The translations under genes and the position numbers were made by a program. The notes below the pieces were generated by a model. It saw only the letters and a list, made by a program, of their open reading frames with translations. It was not told the origin of the DNA and ran no database searches. 33,428 nt of DNA. It comes from Nitrosomonas ureae (GTDB lineage Bacteria > Pseudomonadota > Gammaproteobacteria > Burkholderiales > Nitrosomonadaceae). Shown here one piece after another: positions 15,733-25,119 of this stretch. Numbering within the stretch: position 1 is the first letter of the stretch; each line of letters starts with the position of its first letter. Location of the stretch: positions 1 to 33,428 of the forward strand of contig CAMCBD010000025.1 in the NCBI GenBank assembly GCA_945872825.1. Direction: 5' to 3'.

Positions 15733-16377
15733 TTATTTTTCCATCGTGCTGATAAACGCATTCGCTTCATTGATCGATTGTTCCATGGAAACAACCAGTG
15801 CGGACACATCTGACTTAATCGTACTCAATTCTCCTTTGAGTGAAGCGATGGCGCGTGCATTGAGGTTGTGTTTGAGGAACATGACCTGATCGTTAAACAC
15901 GGTGAGGATCGGTTCAATCTTGGATTCCGCCTGTTTCATCGAAGTGATTAACTGGCGATAATGCGTTTGCGTGGTGTTGAGTTTCTTCTGGCTGTTTTGT
16001 TTCATCGCGGCGCTGCTGTATTGCGTGATTTCCTGTTTCCATTCGGTAAATAATGCTTCAGAGACGCTTTCAATATCGACGATGCGGCTTCTGACTTCTT
16101 CGGCCTTAGCGACACTGGCTTCATAGGCCTCGTTTAGCCTTTTGTATGTAGCTTCAAGATCACCGCCATCAAAATTGGTGGCGGCAGTAAATTGTTCCAA
16201 TGCCGATTTGAATTGTTCTTTGGTTTCTTCTTGTGTGTCGCGTGCTTTTTCAACCCGGGATACCATCACATCGCGCTTCGGAATACTAGCTTTCTCTAGG
16301 GCCTCGAGATACATCGTGGAACAACCCATTAGCATCAAGAATACGGAAAGAATGAGTGGCCGATACAGATAATTCAT
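15733..16377 (-). CDS. DUF2959-type lipoprotein
   Basis: A lipoprotein signal is clear (LILSVFLMLMGC, lipidated Cys near residue 19). The mature protein is largely helical, starting MYLEALEKASIPKRDVMVSR and RVEKARDTQEETKEQFKSAL, a stretch typical of DUF2959. Long coiled-coil-like helices follow. Without an Asp at +2 it would be sorted to the outer membrane. The ATG at 16377 is chosen because GGAG stands seven bases upstream; an ATG at 16389 lacks this. Function of the family is not known. Confidence 0.85.
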   Translation of the reverse strand: MNYLYRPLILSVFLMLMGCSTMYLEALEKASIPKRDVMVSRVEKARDTQEETKEQFKSALEQFTAATNFDGGDLEATYKRLNEAYEASVAKAEEVRSRIVDIESVSEALFTEWKQEITQYSSAAMKQNSQKKLNTTQTHYRQLITSMKQAESKIEPILTVFNDQVMFLKHNLNARAIASLKGELSTIKSDVSALVVSMEQSINEANAFISTMEK

Positions 16378-16440
16378 ATTTGTCTCCATTAAAAGTTTGT
16401 AGGTTGTCGATCTTTGGTATCTCTTAACAATCCATTGGGT

Positions 16441-18435
16441 TTAGCGCAACACACCCCGTCGCATCAACCGCCAGGCTACTTTTAAACCCCACAGGATGGG
16501 GTGACGGCGTAGCATCGGAGTAATTTCCACGCGTACACCCGTGTGCCGTTCTATTTTCCAGGCAGCGTATTCGACGCTATTGTTGAAAGTAAGCGTGGCT
16601 TTGGATAATCGCAGGATCGACAGAATGCGTCCTTGCCAACGGCGCAGCCGCCAGAGCCAGAGTGCTTTCCGCTGTGTCTCCGGATTGGTCAGACAGCGAT
16701 ATTTTCCATTTTCTTGTTTTTCTAATACCTCTGTTAGCATGGGGGCTGCCACTTCTGTCAGGCGGATCAATGCACTCAGATTGGCCTGTGCCAGGTGGCG
16801 TGCACGTGTTTCTCGCTCTGCGCGTAATTCGGCGGCGTAGGTGAGCATCAAGCAACGGGTCCAGATTTCTTCGACATCGAGTATGCCTGCCTCAAGTGTC
16901 GCTACGCCGGATTTTAAAAAAGTGACGACGGAATGGGCCAGCGCCGCATAAATGCGTTCTCGTACGGAATCGTCACGGCAGTAGAGCAACCGCGATGGTT
17001 GCGCAAAGCGCGCCCAGATATAGGGATGGAACCAGAATTGCGCACCACGTGCAAAATCACTGGTAGAAATGACGGCGTATTTGGCGCGTAACGTTCTTTC
17101 CTGATGTGGGATTTCCAGATAAAAAACATTGGGTGCCAGCCAGGTGTTTAAATTGGCCAAATAACGCTCGGGATAAGCCTTGTGGTAACTGTCAACGATG
17201 ACATACAGATCGACAATGCCTTCTTCCAGGCTGATGTCGGAATGCAGGCAGGAACCATACAGAATCACCGCATCCAGTGATGCGCCGAAACGCATGATGA
17301 GTGTATCCACCAAAGGGACGAGATCAGGCGATACCGCCTTTTTGCTTTCCCAGGCCACTTCGTTAATCAATCGAACAGGCAGTTGCACAGCAGATATGGC
17401 TTTGGAGCGAGTCATGGAAATCGTAGTGTCCTTTGGTACAAAAAATGTTACGGGATCCGTCGCGGAAATTCGCAACGGTTCATGTGGATGAACAGATCGA
17501 TACAATTCACCGTCCACAATATATTCATCATCCATTTGTAAGGTCAAAGAATGGGTATTGTGGCTATAGTAGCCGTCTGTTTCTTGTAGCACTTGACCGC
17601 CGCCTGACAGTAATGGCCATAGCGAACGCCACAGACGCTTAGGCTGTTGATTAACCCAAGTGACATGAAGCGGTGCCGGTTCTTTGCCCCAATACGGGCG
17701 GATGTTGAATAACAAAGAATCCAATGCGCTGACCAGTGCAAACAGATAAGTGTCGTGATGGATTCTTCCATTCGCTTCCGTCAGTGTCATATTGACCGGC
17801 GCCCACTCGCTTTGCTGGCGGCCAGTTAGCTTATCGATAATTATGCCAATGAGTGATCGCAGCATGATCAGAAACGTAAAAATGCTGCCGGTGATTCCCA
17901 GTTGTTTGACCGGGCTGCGCGAAAATTTCACTCCGCGTGCCACCAGTCCAACCGCGAAGAACATGCCGTAAATCGGGTTCATTCCAGTCTGTTCGATTCG
18001 TAGCACCGGGCGTTGTACCAGCTTAGGCACTGATGGCTTTAACAGATAATCCCGCAAGCGGTCTAATACTTGTTCGGGTTTGCCCTGTATGCCCAGATCC
18101 AGTGGCGTCATGTTGGTGGTGCCGCCTGGTATGACCATCAGCACCGGCCATTTTTCGGGTGCTAATAATTTAAACAGATGACCGAGTATCGCATGTGCCG
18201 TGCCGTCGCCGGCGACAATCACCAGTAAATCGATGTCTGCTTGTATTAGCTGATCAATGGCGCTTTTGAAAGCGGCTGCATCCGAGGCTTCGCAGACCAT
18301 GATGCCGGGTATTGCATCCAGCGCTAGCTGGATAGCCGGTCTGCGTTTACGTACCTGACCTCCCATTGGATTGATCAGGCAGCCGATTTTGGCTGCTCCG
18401 GTTTTTAAGCGATCAATCCGTGCTTGTGATGTCAT
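16441..18435 (-). CDS. Diacylglycerol-kinase-like domain fused to nucleotidyltransferase-like domain
   Basis: The N-terminal half is a lipid-kinase catalytic domain: IGCLINPMGGQVRKRRPA (phosphate-binding start), LLVIVAGDGTAHAIL (the GDGT ATP site) and VIPGGTTNMTPLDLG. The C-terminal region (from about residue 385) has a nucleotidyltransferase-like stretch, DAVILYGSCLHSD ... GIVDLYVIVDSY, where the usual DxD appears as D-L-Y, so catalysis there is doubtful. Helices with many Arg follow. Probable substrate: a lipid alcohol such as diacylglycerol or a sphingoid base, at the inner membrane. ATG at 18435 is preferred; an ATG at 18525 would overlap the upstream gene by 70 bases. It follows the CDP-alcohol phosphatidyltransferase by 20 bases, so the two are probably co-transcribed. 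Confidence 0.82.
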   Translation of the reverse strand: MTSQARIDRLKTGAAKIGCLINPMGGQVRKRRPAIQLALDAIPGIMVCEASDAAAFKSAIDQLIQADIDLLVIVAGDGTAHAILGHLFKLLAPEKWPVLMVIPGGTTNMTPLDLGIQGKPEQVLDRLRDYLLKPSVPKLVQRPVLRIEQTGMNPIYGMFFAVGLVARGVKFSRSPVKQLGITGSIFTFLIMLRSLIGIIIDKLTGRQQSEWAPVNMTLTEANGRIHHDTYLFALVSALDSLLFNIRPYWGKEPAPLHVTWVNQQPKRLWRSLWPLLSGGGQVLQETDGYYSHNTHSLTLQMDDEYIVDGELYRSVHPHEPLRISATDPVTFFVPKDTTISMTRSKAISAVQLPVRLINEVAWESKKAVSPDLVPLVDTLIMRFGASLDAVILYGSCLHSDISLEEGIVDLYVIVDSYHKAYPERYLANLNTWLAPNVFYLEIPHQERTLRAKYAVISTSDFARGAQFWFHPYIWARFAQPSRLLYCRDDSVRERIYAALAHSVVTFLKSGVATLEAGILDVEEIWTRCLMLTYAAELRAERETRARHLAQANLSALIRLTEVAAPMLTEVLEKQENGKYRCLTNPETQRKALWLWRLRRWQGRILSILRLSKATLTFNNSVEYAAWKIERHTGVRVEITPMLRRHPILWGLKVAWRLMRRGVLR

Positions 18436-18455
18436 TGGGTGATGCTGCGTGCGGC

Positions 18456-19694
18456 TTAAGGGGATGATACGGGATAGGGTTTTCTCAGATTGATCGGCGC
18501 GCGTGTAAATATTTTGACTGCCCATGTTTTCCGGTCACGTGCTGGATCAATATCCTGCAACCAGGATTTCAGTGTTCCCTCTTTCTGCTTGGTCTGCCAG
18601 CCGATCATCAAGCGCCATATCAGTATCGCCGTGGAGATCACATGCCAGACGACGACTAACAGCAGTCCGACATCCGGTTGATTAGTTAACCAGCCATACG
18701 TGAGTAGAATCAGATTCGGATTGCGCCGGGCGGTAATCAGCCGGTTAAATGAGTCCAATTTTTGCCAGATGAACATATCGAAAGATGCCAGCCAATACTG
18801 GAATGCGCCTTCGCATAAACGCCCGCCCACATAACCTAAGAACATGAGCCACATCATTATTTCCAATCCGCTAATGGGCGTAAGGGTGCCCGCTAAACCG
18901 GCTCCCCACGCCAGATACCACAGTGGCGGATGGATAATATCCAGACCATGATCCAGTACATCCCCCAGGCGGCTGGAAGTTACGGTGACGCGTGCAAGCT
19001 TTCCATCCACGGTGTCGAGAAAGGTCATGAACCATCCCATGAGCAACCCAATGCCAAAAAATCCGCCCCAGAATGCTAATCCGGTCAGAATGGCGAGCAC
19101 GATGCTGAGATAGGTGACGTGATTCGGTTGCCAGCCCTGACGCACGCAATAGTGCGTCACCCAGAATGCCGGCAGCGGCCATAGCCATTTAGTAACCAGA
19201 TCGGTCACACCTTTATACGATCCGGAAAACAGCTCCTTTTCCAGTAATGGACGATTGGCTTCGCTGACAGGCAAAATGTAAGGCGGGTCTTTCTTTTTCA
19301 GATTTTGTTGAAAATCTATTTTCAGATCTTGTAGACCAATGCGCGGAATGATCAGCAACACGAACTTATAGTTCTGGCTTTTATTATTGTTTAGATTCCT
19401 GAGTATTTGCAGGGCTTGACTACCATCGGTACGTATCGCGGCGGGGCAGCCTTCGTCATTGTATAAGGCGATTTTCTTGTCTAGCCCGAGCAATGCGGTC
19501 AATATCCTGGCGTCAAATAGAAAATTGGAATTCAAAAATAAAGCGGTTGCACTGGCAGGAATTTTTTCGGCATCATCAACCAGCTGGATGTGCTCGTGCG
19601 TTTGTAACATGCGTTGCAAACGCTCTCGACCCGTTAATCCCCAAATGGTGATTTCACTTTCACCAAAAATATAAATATATGTTGAAGTCGACAT
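18456..19694 (-). CDS. CDP-alcohol phosphatidyltransferase with extra N-terminal domain
   Basis: The catalytic signature is complete: D230-G231, A234-R235, G244, D248 and D252 (DGx2ARx8Gx3Dx3D). It lies after the membrane segments LSIVLAILTGLAFW and GFFGIGLLMGWFMTFL. More segments follow (PPLWYLAWGAGL, MMWLMFLGYVGG, VGLLLVVVWHVISTAILIW). It would join a CDP-activated head group or lipid to an alcohol in the inner membrane. The first ~165 residues are soluble and read like a degenerate nucleotidyltransferase fold (ALFLNSNFLFDARIL, KIALYNDEG) without the usual glycine-rich start. Such fusions are known in inositol-phosphodiester synthesis. The neighbours (lipid kinase-like gene, NTP transferase) support a lipid head-group pathway. 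Confidence 0.85.
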   Translation of the reverse strand: MSTSTYIYIFGESEITIWGLTGRERLQRMLQTHEHIQLVDDAEKIPASATALFLNSNFLFDARILTALLGLDKKIALYNDEGCPAAIRTDGSQALQILRNLNNNKSQNYKFVLLIIPRIGLQDLKIDFQQNLKKKDPPYILPVSEANRPLLEKELFSGSYKGVTDLVTKWLWPLPAFWVTHYCVRQGWQPNHVTYLSIVLAILTGLAFWGGFFGIGLLMGWFMTFLDTVDGKLARVTVTSSRLGDVLDHGLDIIHPPLWYLAWGAGLAGTLTPISGLEIMMWLMFLGYVGGRLCEGAFQYWLASFDMFIWQKLDSFNRLITARRNPNLILLTYGWLTNQPDVGLLLVVVWHVISTAILIWRLMIGWQTKQKEGTLKSWLQDIDPARDRKTWAVKIFTRAPINLRKPYPVSSP

Positions 19695-19815
19695 GTGCGG
19701 TTGATAATGGATTTTGTCTGAGCGAAGCTAGCGATTGAATATTAATCTAATGAACTATAGGTTATGCAAGGCTACGCGATTTTAGATATTTTGTGACAAC
19801 AATAACAGATCGGTG

Positions 19816-20877
19816 TTAAAAAGTCCGGCGTAACCATATATTGGCCAGAATAATCATGAATAATCCAGGGGCAAGTGCGATGAATGCGGGGTTTAGGCGC
19901 AATATCAGACCGGCATTGGCGATAATTTGATCCAACAAGTAAACAGCGATGCCGATCAGCGCAGCCAATACCAGCTTGTTGCTCAAACCGGTTCGGATCG
20001 ATCCAAATACAAATGGAATGGATAACAGCAGCATGGCTACTGTCATCAGTGCACTACCAACTTTTCGCCATAACGCCAATGCGTAGGAATCCGCATCCTG
20101 ACCGGTGCTGCGTAGAAATTCTACATGCCGCACCAGTTCGAGTGGCGACAGGCTTTCCGGTGGTTTGGTGAGCGTTAGAATATCTTCTGGATTCAGAAAA
20201 GAGGACCAGTTTAATGTATTAACCCGGGTTGCTAATATTTGATCATCTTTAAATGTTCTGACAACGACATTGCTTAATTCCCAGATATCGTCATCGATAA
20301 TGTCCGCATATTGCGCCAAGGTGTGTGTGAGTAAGAAACCTTCTTGATCCAGTTGCAGGATTTCAATATCCGCTGCTCTTTTGGCATGCAACATATGACC
20401 GATGCGCAGGATATTTTGCTCGTTGCGCGTCCAGATACCTAGGTTTTTACCTAATTCAGCACTTTGCTCCAGCGCGATAGCCCGATAGGTAATCGCTTTT
20501 TGTTGCAGCTGAGGTGCTACAAATTGCTCTAAAATCGCGACACTCAGCAGTAGTGCGATACCGACGCTTAATGGTGCAAGACTGATACGAAGAGGTGACA
20601 GTCCGGCAACGCGCATAGCAATTAACTCCGAATCCACGGCCAGTTTTCCAAGTGCAACGACTGTGCCTAATAAAGCAACAAAAGGTGCGATCTGAATAAA
20701 TCTACGTGGCAAGAGCATTGCTGTGTAGAGAAAAGCATCTTGGATGCGATAAGTGCCCCTGCCTACATTATCCAGTTGATCTAATAAATCAAAGAAGCTG
20801 AATAATGGAAGCAGAATCGAAGCGGCGATCATGAAGCCGATCAGCACTTGGTAAGCGATATAGCGATAAATCATCAT
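19816..20877 (-). CDS. lptG: LPS export permease LptG
   Basis: LptG and LptF form the membrane part of the LptB2FG transporter that pulls LPS from the inner membrane toward the outer membrane. The N-terminus MMIYRYIAYQVLIGFMIAAS and three following hydrophobic segments, the periplasmic beta-jellyroll region, and three C-terminal segments fit the YjgP/YjgQ family. FFDLLDQLDNVGRGTY and LELVRHVEFLRSTGQDADSY are typical of LptG. The start at 20877 gives an ATGA overlap with lptF; a start at 20958 would overlap by 85 bases and adds a non-family leader. Length 353 is normal. Confidence 0.93.
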   Translation of the reverse strand: MMIYRYIAYQVLIGFMIAASILLPLFSFFDLLDQLDNVGRGTYRIQDAFLYTAMLLPRRFIQIAPFVALLGTVVALGKLAVDSELIAMRVAGLSPLRISLAPLSVGIALLLSVAILEQFVAPQLQQKAITYRAIALEQSAELGKNLGIWTRNEQNILRIGHMLHAKRAADIEILQLDQEGFLLTHTLAQYADIIDDDIWELSNVVVRTFKDDQILATRVNTLNWSSFLNPEDILTLTKPPESLSPLELVRHVEFLRSTGQDADSYALALWRKVGSALMTVAMLLLSIPFVFGSIRTGLSNKLVLAALIGIAVYLLDQIIANAGLILRLNPAFIALAPGLFMIILANIWLRRTF

Positions 20878-21953
20878 CGTGGGCGTGAAAATGGTCTTTG
20901 ACTTGATATCAGTGCATAGATACCCAATGCTGCTAGCATGAGTAGATAGAGCCACCAAACCCCCGGTATGCTGCCAACGACACCTTGCTCAACCCAGGTT
21001 TTGGCCAGTCCAGTAAAGTTATAATAGGCGGCGAAAACGAGTGCGGCAATAAGATACGTTCGATCGGTTTTATCGTGACGCGGCGTGCTACGAATGAATG
21101 TCACTGCAATTAAAGCCAATAGAATCGTGGCGAGCGGACGGGAAATTCGCCATTGCAATTCGGCAATATCACGCGGCTGATCGGAGTCCCAAAGTGTTCT
21201 TGTGGCGGCTGCCTTGCGCCGGTAATTCAAAGCATAGTCACTGTCAATAAAATAAGTCATGTTTTTGAACTGGATGACATCATCAATGCTGGCTGTACGG
21301 GTTAATTGATAAATCATACCTTCGGATAGCTGGATGTGTGGTCTGAGTTCCGGTTCTGACGGTTGAATTTGACGAGCTTGCTTGGCAATGACAATTTCGC
21401 TGCCGTCCGGCTTCTTGATATAGTGAAAAATATACGCCATTTGCTTGTCGGCGTCACTCTTGCTGCGTACATAGACGATTCTGCCGGTACGCTCACTGCC
21501 ATGAAAACGCCCAGCCTGAAACCGGTTTGTATTTAACTCGGCTTCTGCCTGTGCGTCCAGAATGTAACTTTCCGCATAGGCCCAAGGACGAACATAGGAT
21601 GAAAGCATGCCGCTGACAATACCAACCGGTATCGCCACCGTCAGTACGGTGAGAACAATGCGCGTACCACTGACACCGGCAGAACGAATGACATTCAGCT
21701 CCTGATCTTTGTTGAGTCTGCCCAGACCTATGATGACCGAAATATAGAGTGCGATGGGGATTAATACTTCCAGTGCAATCAACGTTTTTAAAAAAACCAG
21801 TTTCAGCAGGGCGGCGATTCCTAAGGTTTCAGTGACGGCCCCTGCCAAAAGCCGTGCACTACTGAAGCTGGCAAATAAACCGATCAAAATGAGAAGGACT
21901 ACCGTGAAGGGCAGCAATATCTCGCGCGCGATATACCGCTCAATTAATTTCAT
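20874..21953 (-). CDS. lptF: LPS export permease LptF
   Basis: This is the partner of LptG in LPS export. It starts MKLIERYIAREILLPFTVVL, followed by LEVLIPIALYISVIIGLGRL and the coupling-helix region KDQELNVIRSAGVS. A periplasmic domain lies between residues about 120 and 260, and three membrane segments are at the C-terminus (FAAYYNFTGLAKTWVEQG is characteristic). Length 359 is normal. The ATG at 21953 has only a weak upstream GCAGA. It is co-directional with the NTP transferase gene 63 bases upstream, so LPS export and the lipid-modifying genes may share a transcript. Confidence 0.93.
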   Translation of the reverse strand: MKLIERYIAREILLPFTVVLLILIGLFASFSSARLLAGAVTETLGIAALLKLVFLKTLIALEVLIPIALYISVIIGLGRLNKDQELNVIRSAGVSGTRIVLTVLTVAIPVGIVSGMLSSYVRPWAYAESYILDAQAEAELNTNRFQAGRFHGSERTGRIVYVRSKSDADKQMAYIFHYIKKPDGSEIVIAKQARQIQPSEPELRPHIQLSEGMIYQLTRTASIDDVIQFKNMTYFIDSDYALNYRRKAAATRTLWDSDQPRDIAELQWRISRPLATILLALIAVTFIRSTPRHDKTDRTYLIAALVFAAYYNFTGLAKTWVEQGVVGSIPGVWWLYLLMLAALGIYALISSQRPFSRPR

Positions 21954-22016
21954 AAATCTGCGTGATTAACATAACTGATGGTATGGCGAATAGCATTGAT
22001 GGGAGCAGGCGGCAAA

Positions 22017-22862
22017 TCACTCAATAGATTGCGTGCCACTGGGAAAAGAATATGATTTTTTCTTGAGTAGGGATTCGGCAAGCACTAAATCTTCGACTTT
22101 ATCGACATCGACACCGGCTCGTGGGTCGTCAAGCAGAATGCCTTGTATTTTTACCCCAGATTTTTCGGATACGGCTTGTAATCCTTGTCGCAACGTGAGA
22201 AATCCAAACAAATACGACAATACCATTTTGAATCCAAGTACTTGAGCGACTAATCGCCAGGGGCGTTTGCGTAAATCTTCGGCTTGCCGCCAGAATCTGA
22301 TCAATGCCCGTCCTTGCGGGTTAAAAGTAAACAGATTGCAGCCGCAAAATCCACCGTCGCGTAAGCGAATAACAGTGCGTTTGGAACCGGGGAATGCGGC
22401 GGCGATATCTTGTTGTCTGACCAAACCAACCGTAGCATCACACTCGGTTGCCAGGGAATTCCGCAAAAAACTTTGTACCATATCGGGTGTTAGCAAGGCA
22501 TGATCTGCGGTGGTTAATAATACCGGTGTATCGCTAAGTATTTGACTTAGGCCACTTTCAGCGCTACGGCTGGGAGAATCCAGGTTCGGTATCCAAATCA
22601 CTTGCCCGGAAGCAATGCGTTGTTTTAATTCCGGGCAATGCATGTGCAGAGATTCGGGAGGGCCGCAAAGGATGATTGTGGTGACCAGATCGCAAGCTCC
22701 CAGCGTATCCAGGACACGGATGATCATCGGAATACCGTCCACAGGTGCAAAGGCTTTGCAGGCGGCACCGGTATGCTGCGTGATAGGATCTTTGTTAGTG
22801 CGGTCGGCAGCTAGAACCAGTGCGGCGAATCGTTGCGGCGTTGAACAAGATTCATCGTTCAC
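22017..22862 (-). CDS. MobA-like NTP transferase (sugar/alcohol-phosphate nucleotidyltransferase)
   Basis: The N-terminal LVLAADRTNKDPITQHTG and CKAFAPVDGIPMIIRVLDTL give the nucleotide-binding loop and substrate Lys of the NTP_transf_3 fold. PVLLTTADHALLTPDMV carries the metal-binding TTAD-H motif. The later part (FCGCNLFTFNPQG, LRQGLQAVSEK, DPRAGVDVDKVEDLVLAE) fits the family end with a second acidic metal site. It would activate a phosphorylated alcohol or sugar, perhaps as a CDP derivative for the CDP-alcohol phosphatidyltransferase downstream. The GTG start overlaps the stop of the upstream GNAT-like gene (GTGA), so the two are coupled. Confidence 0.82.
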   Translation of the reverse strand: MNDESCSTPQRFAALVLAADRTNKDPITQHTGAACKAFAPVDGIPMIIRVLDTLGACDLVTTIILCGPPESLHMHCPELKQRIASGQVIWIPNLDSPSRSAESGLSQILSDTPVLLTTADHALLTPDMVQSFLRNSLATECDATVGLVRQQDIAAAFPGSKRTVIRLRDGGFCGCNLFTFNPQGRALIRFWRQAEDLRKRPWRLVAQVLGFKMVLSYLFGFLTLRQGLQAVSEKSGVKIQGILLDDPRAGVDVDKVEDLVLAESLLKKKSYSFPSGTQSIE

Positions 22863-24010
22863 AATGTTTTTCCATAAATGCGATAACGTTTGTATTGCTC
22901 GCTGCCAATACTGTCGAGAATGCTGCGCATTGCGACGTTATCTTCAAGTATCCATGACATCTCAACTTCTTCAATGCCGCGGGCAATTCCTGCTTGACGG
23001 GGCGCATCAATGACCAGGCAAGCCAATGCAAGGCCTAGCGGTGTATTGTGAAATTGTTTGCGGACACCCATCAGCGGTATGCGGCCTGTCCGTATCTCTT
23101 GATTTCTGATCTTTTTGATCATTTTGAGCCAGCCAAACGGAAATAGGCTCCCATTTAATTCGATTAAGACTTCGTTGAGATTGGGTAGTCCCACCATAAA
23201 TGCCGCAGCCTTGCCATCGACTTCGGCAATCTGGATGAATTCATCAGGCAGTAACAAGCGCAGGCTGGTGCCCAGTTCGGCAAATTCTTCGCGTGTAAAG
23301 GGAATAAAACCCCAATTCTCAGACCAGGCATCGTTAAAAATATCTCGCAGTGTTTCCATTTCTTCATCAAAATGATTACGTTTCAATGTGCGCAATGTTA
23401 CCTTTGCAGCAAACCGATTGATCAAAACCTGCATGACACGGGGTATTTCAAAATCGACCCGGACCTTATAAGCCAGTAAATCTTTAGCGGGAAGATAGCC
23501 CTGTTCTTCCAGTAAACGGCCATACCAACGCGGTGAGTGGGGCATCATGATGACCGGCGGTGTGTCAAATCCATCGACCAGAATCCCGCATTCCTGATTG
23601 ATAGAGAGATTAAACGGGCCACTCACATGACGCGTTTGCCGGGAAGCCAGCCATGCTTCAGCATTCAGTATCAATGCAGCAAAAACTTCTGAATCGTCGA
23701 TACATTCCAACAGGCCGAAGTGGCCGCTATCTGCACCGTAGCGTTCCCGGTGCAGCGAATCGATCTGTGCACTGATTCGCCCAACCGGCTGATCGTTTTG
23801 ATAGGCGACCCAAGCTTGCCATTTACCATGTTTAAAAAAAGGATTGAAGCGGGAAAAATGGAAGCGTCGTTCCAGGCGTAAAGGCGGCACCCACAACGGA
23901 TCATTGGCGTAGATGTGCCAGGGTACATCAATAAATTTCCCCATATCACGATAAGACATTACCGGGCGCACCGTTACTTTGGAACCAACCGGTTTATCGT
24001 GTGTATTCAT
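22859..24010 (-). CDS. GNAT-like acyltransferase-fold protein
   Basis: This 383-residue soluble protein has a double-GNAT-like layout. An N-terminal half (FIDVPWHIYANDPLWVPPLR, FFKHGKWQAWVAYQNDQPVG, RISAQIDSLHRERYG) is followed by a C-terminal half ending MSWILEDNVAMRSILDSIGS and QYKRYRIYGKTL, the usual end of an acyl-CoA N-acyltransferase. Relatives are often annotated as YghO/GNAT proteins, and the bacterial ceramide synthase is of this general type. That assignment is only a suggestion, since no serine palmitoyltransferase is nearby. It is the first gene of the minus-strand lipid block and overlaps the NTP transferase start. Confidence 0.65.
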   Translation of the reverse strand: MNTHDKPVGSKVTVRPVMSYRDMGKFIDVPWHIYANDPLWVPPLRLERRFHFSRFNPFFKHGKWQAWVAYQNDQPVGRISAQIDSLHRERYGADSGHFGLLECIDDSEVFAALILNAEAWLASRQTRHVSGPFNLSINQECGILVDGFDTPPVIMMPHSPRWYGRLLEEQGYLPAKDLLAYKVRVDFEIPRVMQVLINRFAAKVTLRTLKRNHFDEEMETLRDIFNDAWSENWGFIPFTREEFAELGTSLRLLLPDEFIQIAEVDGKAAAFMVGLPNLNEVLIELNGSLFPFGWLKMIKKIRNQEIRTGRIPLMGVRKQFHNTPLGLALACLVIDAPRQAGIARGIEEVEMSWILEDNVAMRSILDSIGSEQYKRYRIYGKTL

Positions 24011-24159
24011 AACAAATGAATAATGTGGTTTTAATAATAATGCCCTGGATTATGAGTCTGTTCGCTAGACAATCCGGGATCACTGCCAACTGCATCGAAT
24101 CTGTTGCTATGCCAAAAATCACTGATTCACTGCATTGCATCAGGTATGGCGAGAAAGTT

Positions 24160-24645
24160 TTATATATGTGTGTGTTTCAATAAATCCGCTACAAGCTTAT
24201 GAAAGACTTCTTTGAGATCTGATTCTTTATGCGTAGATTGTTGGGTGCCTTCAGAAGGATCGGATGCCGAGGATTGTTCAGCTGCAGCAATTTTCTCATC
24301 TGTGATATTGCGGCAGAAATCACAATAATTATTCCAATCCGTATTGTAGCTGAGCAGGCGATCCTGAGGAAGGAATACTCTTAAAATTTCAAAGTTTTGC
24401 TGCATTCCAGGCAGCCGGGAGCAGAGGTATATGTTGATATTCTTAGGCCAGCGTTTATGCTGAGGATACATGTCAGCGAGTTCTGTTTCTATCATATAGC
24501 GGAAGTTATCAATCGCATCGGCGCGGCGCTTGCGATTAAGAATTTCAACAAATACAGCCACCAGCCCTAGAAAGCCAAATAAGACAAATGGCCATAATGG
24601 CACGGTTTCAAAATATCCGGAGATTTGATCAATGATTTCGTTCAA
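24160..24645 (-). CDS. Hypothetical single-pass membrane protein
   Basis: I do not recognise the family. A TTG start at 24645 is needed because the only membrane segment (PLWPFVLFGFLGLVAVFVEIL, residues 16-36) lies before the next Met. A basic stretch (NRKRRADAI) follows, giving a cytoplasmic C-terminal domain with YPQHKRWPKNINIYLCSRLP, and a possible metal-binding or reactive pair in NNYCDFCRNI (CxxC). The end is acidic and Ser/Thr-rich, then helical. It stands apart from the lipid block by 150 bases. Confidence 0.6.
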   Translation of the reverse strand: MNEIIDQISGYFETVPLWPFVLFGFLGLVAVFVEILNRKRRADAIDNFRYMIETELADMYPQHKRWPKNINIYLCSRLPGMQQNFEILRVFLPQDRLLSYNTDWNNYCDFCRNITDEKIAAAEQSSASDPSEGTQQSTHKESDLKEVFHKLVADLLKHTHI

Positions 24646-25119
24646 GGTTGTCTCAATTTAAGTACATTAGAAAACGCAGAATCGGTTCTTGTATCGAGAA
24701 CCTCTACCCAGGGATATTGCCGAAATAAGCGATCATGACGATGGAGCAGGTAAAAGGCGATTTTTTCAATGACTTATTATGTAACAAATCGAATGTTTAT
24801 CTGATCCTGACGAGATCCGCCTAGGCTCGTATCTTGCCATAGTAAGCGCGATGTATCAATAATGTTATTTTGTGCTGCTAAAATTGAGAACCGGCTATGG
24901 AAAAAGTTCGGGTAGTCTATTTTGATTAAAGCACTCACAATCACATGTAGCCTGTGATCCAGGCGGGTTTTCAACTAATCAGCAGCAGCTCCAGAAAGCG
25001 GCGGGGACAGTTATTACTAAATTTGAATTGACCTGACACTGCTTATTGCGTTATTTTTATCTGCTTTTTTGTAAAAACCATCTATTTTTATATTTGTAAT
25101 CTTGCTGGCTAAGTATTTT
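24646..25119. other. Intergenic region before the isoprenoid operon
   Basis: This 470-bp region lies between divergent genes. It includes a 65-codon minus-strand ORF (24777-24974) without recognisable features. Near 25005-25040 the stretch GGGGACAGTTATTACTAAAT followed by TTGACCTGACAC looks like flanks seen around REP-associated transposases, but no such gene is here. Promoters for xseB should lie in the AT-rich 25040-25100. Confidence 0.35.

Noticed and set aside
24777..24974. 65-codon minus-strand ORF before xseB
   Set aside because: No family resemblance or start signal.
25005..25040. GGGGACAGTTATTACT... stretch as a REP-associated transposase locus
   Set aside because: It resembles known flanks but no transposase gene or paired palindrome is nearby.
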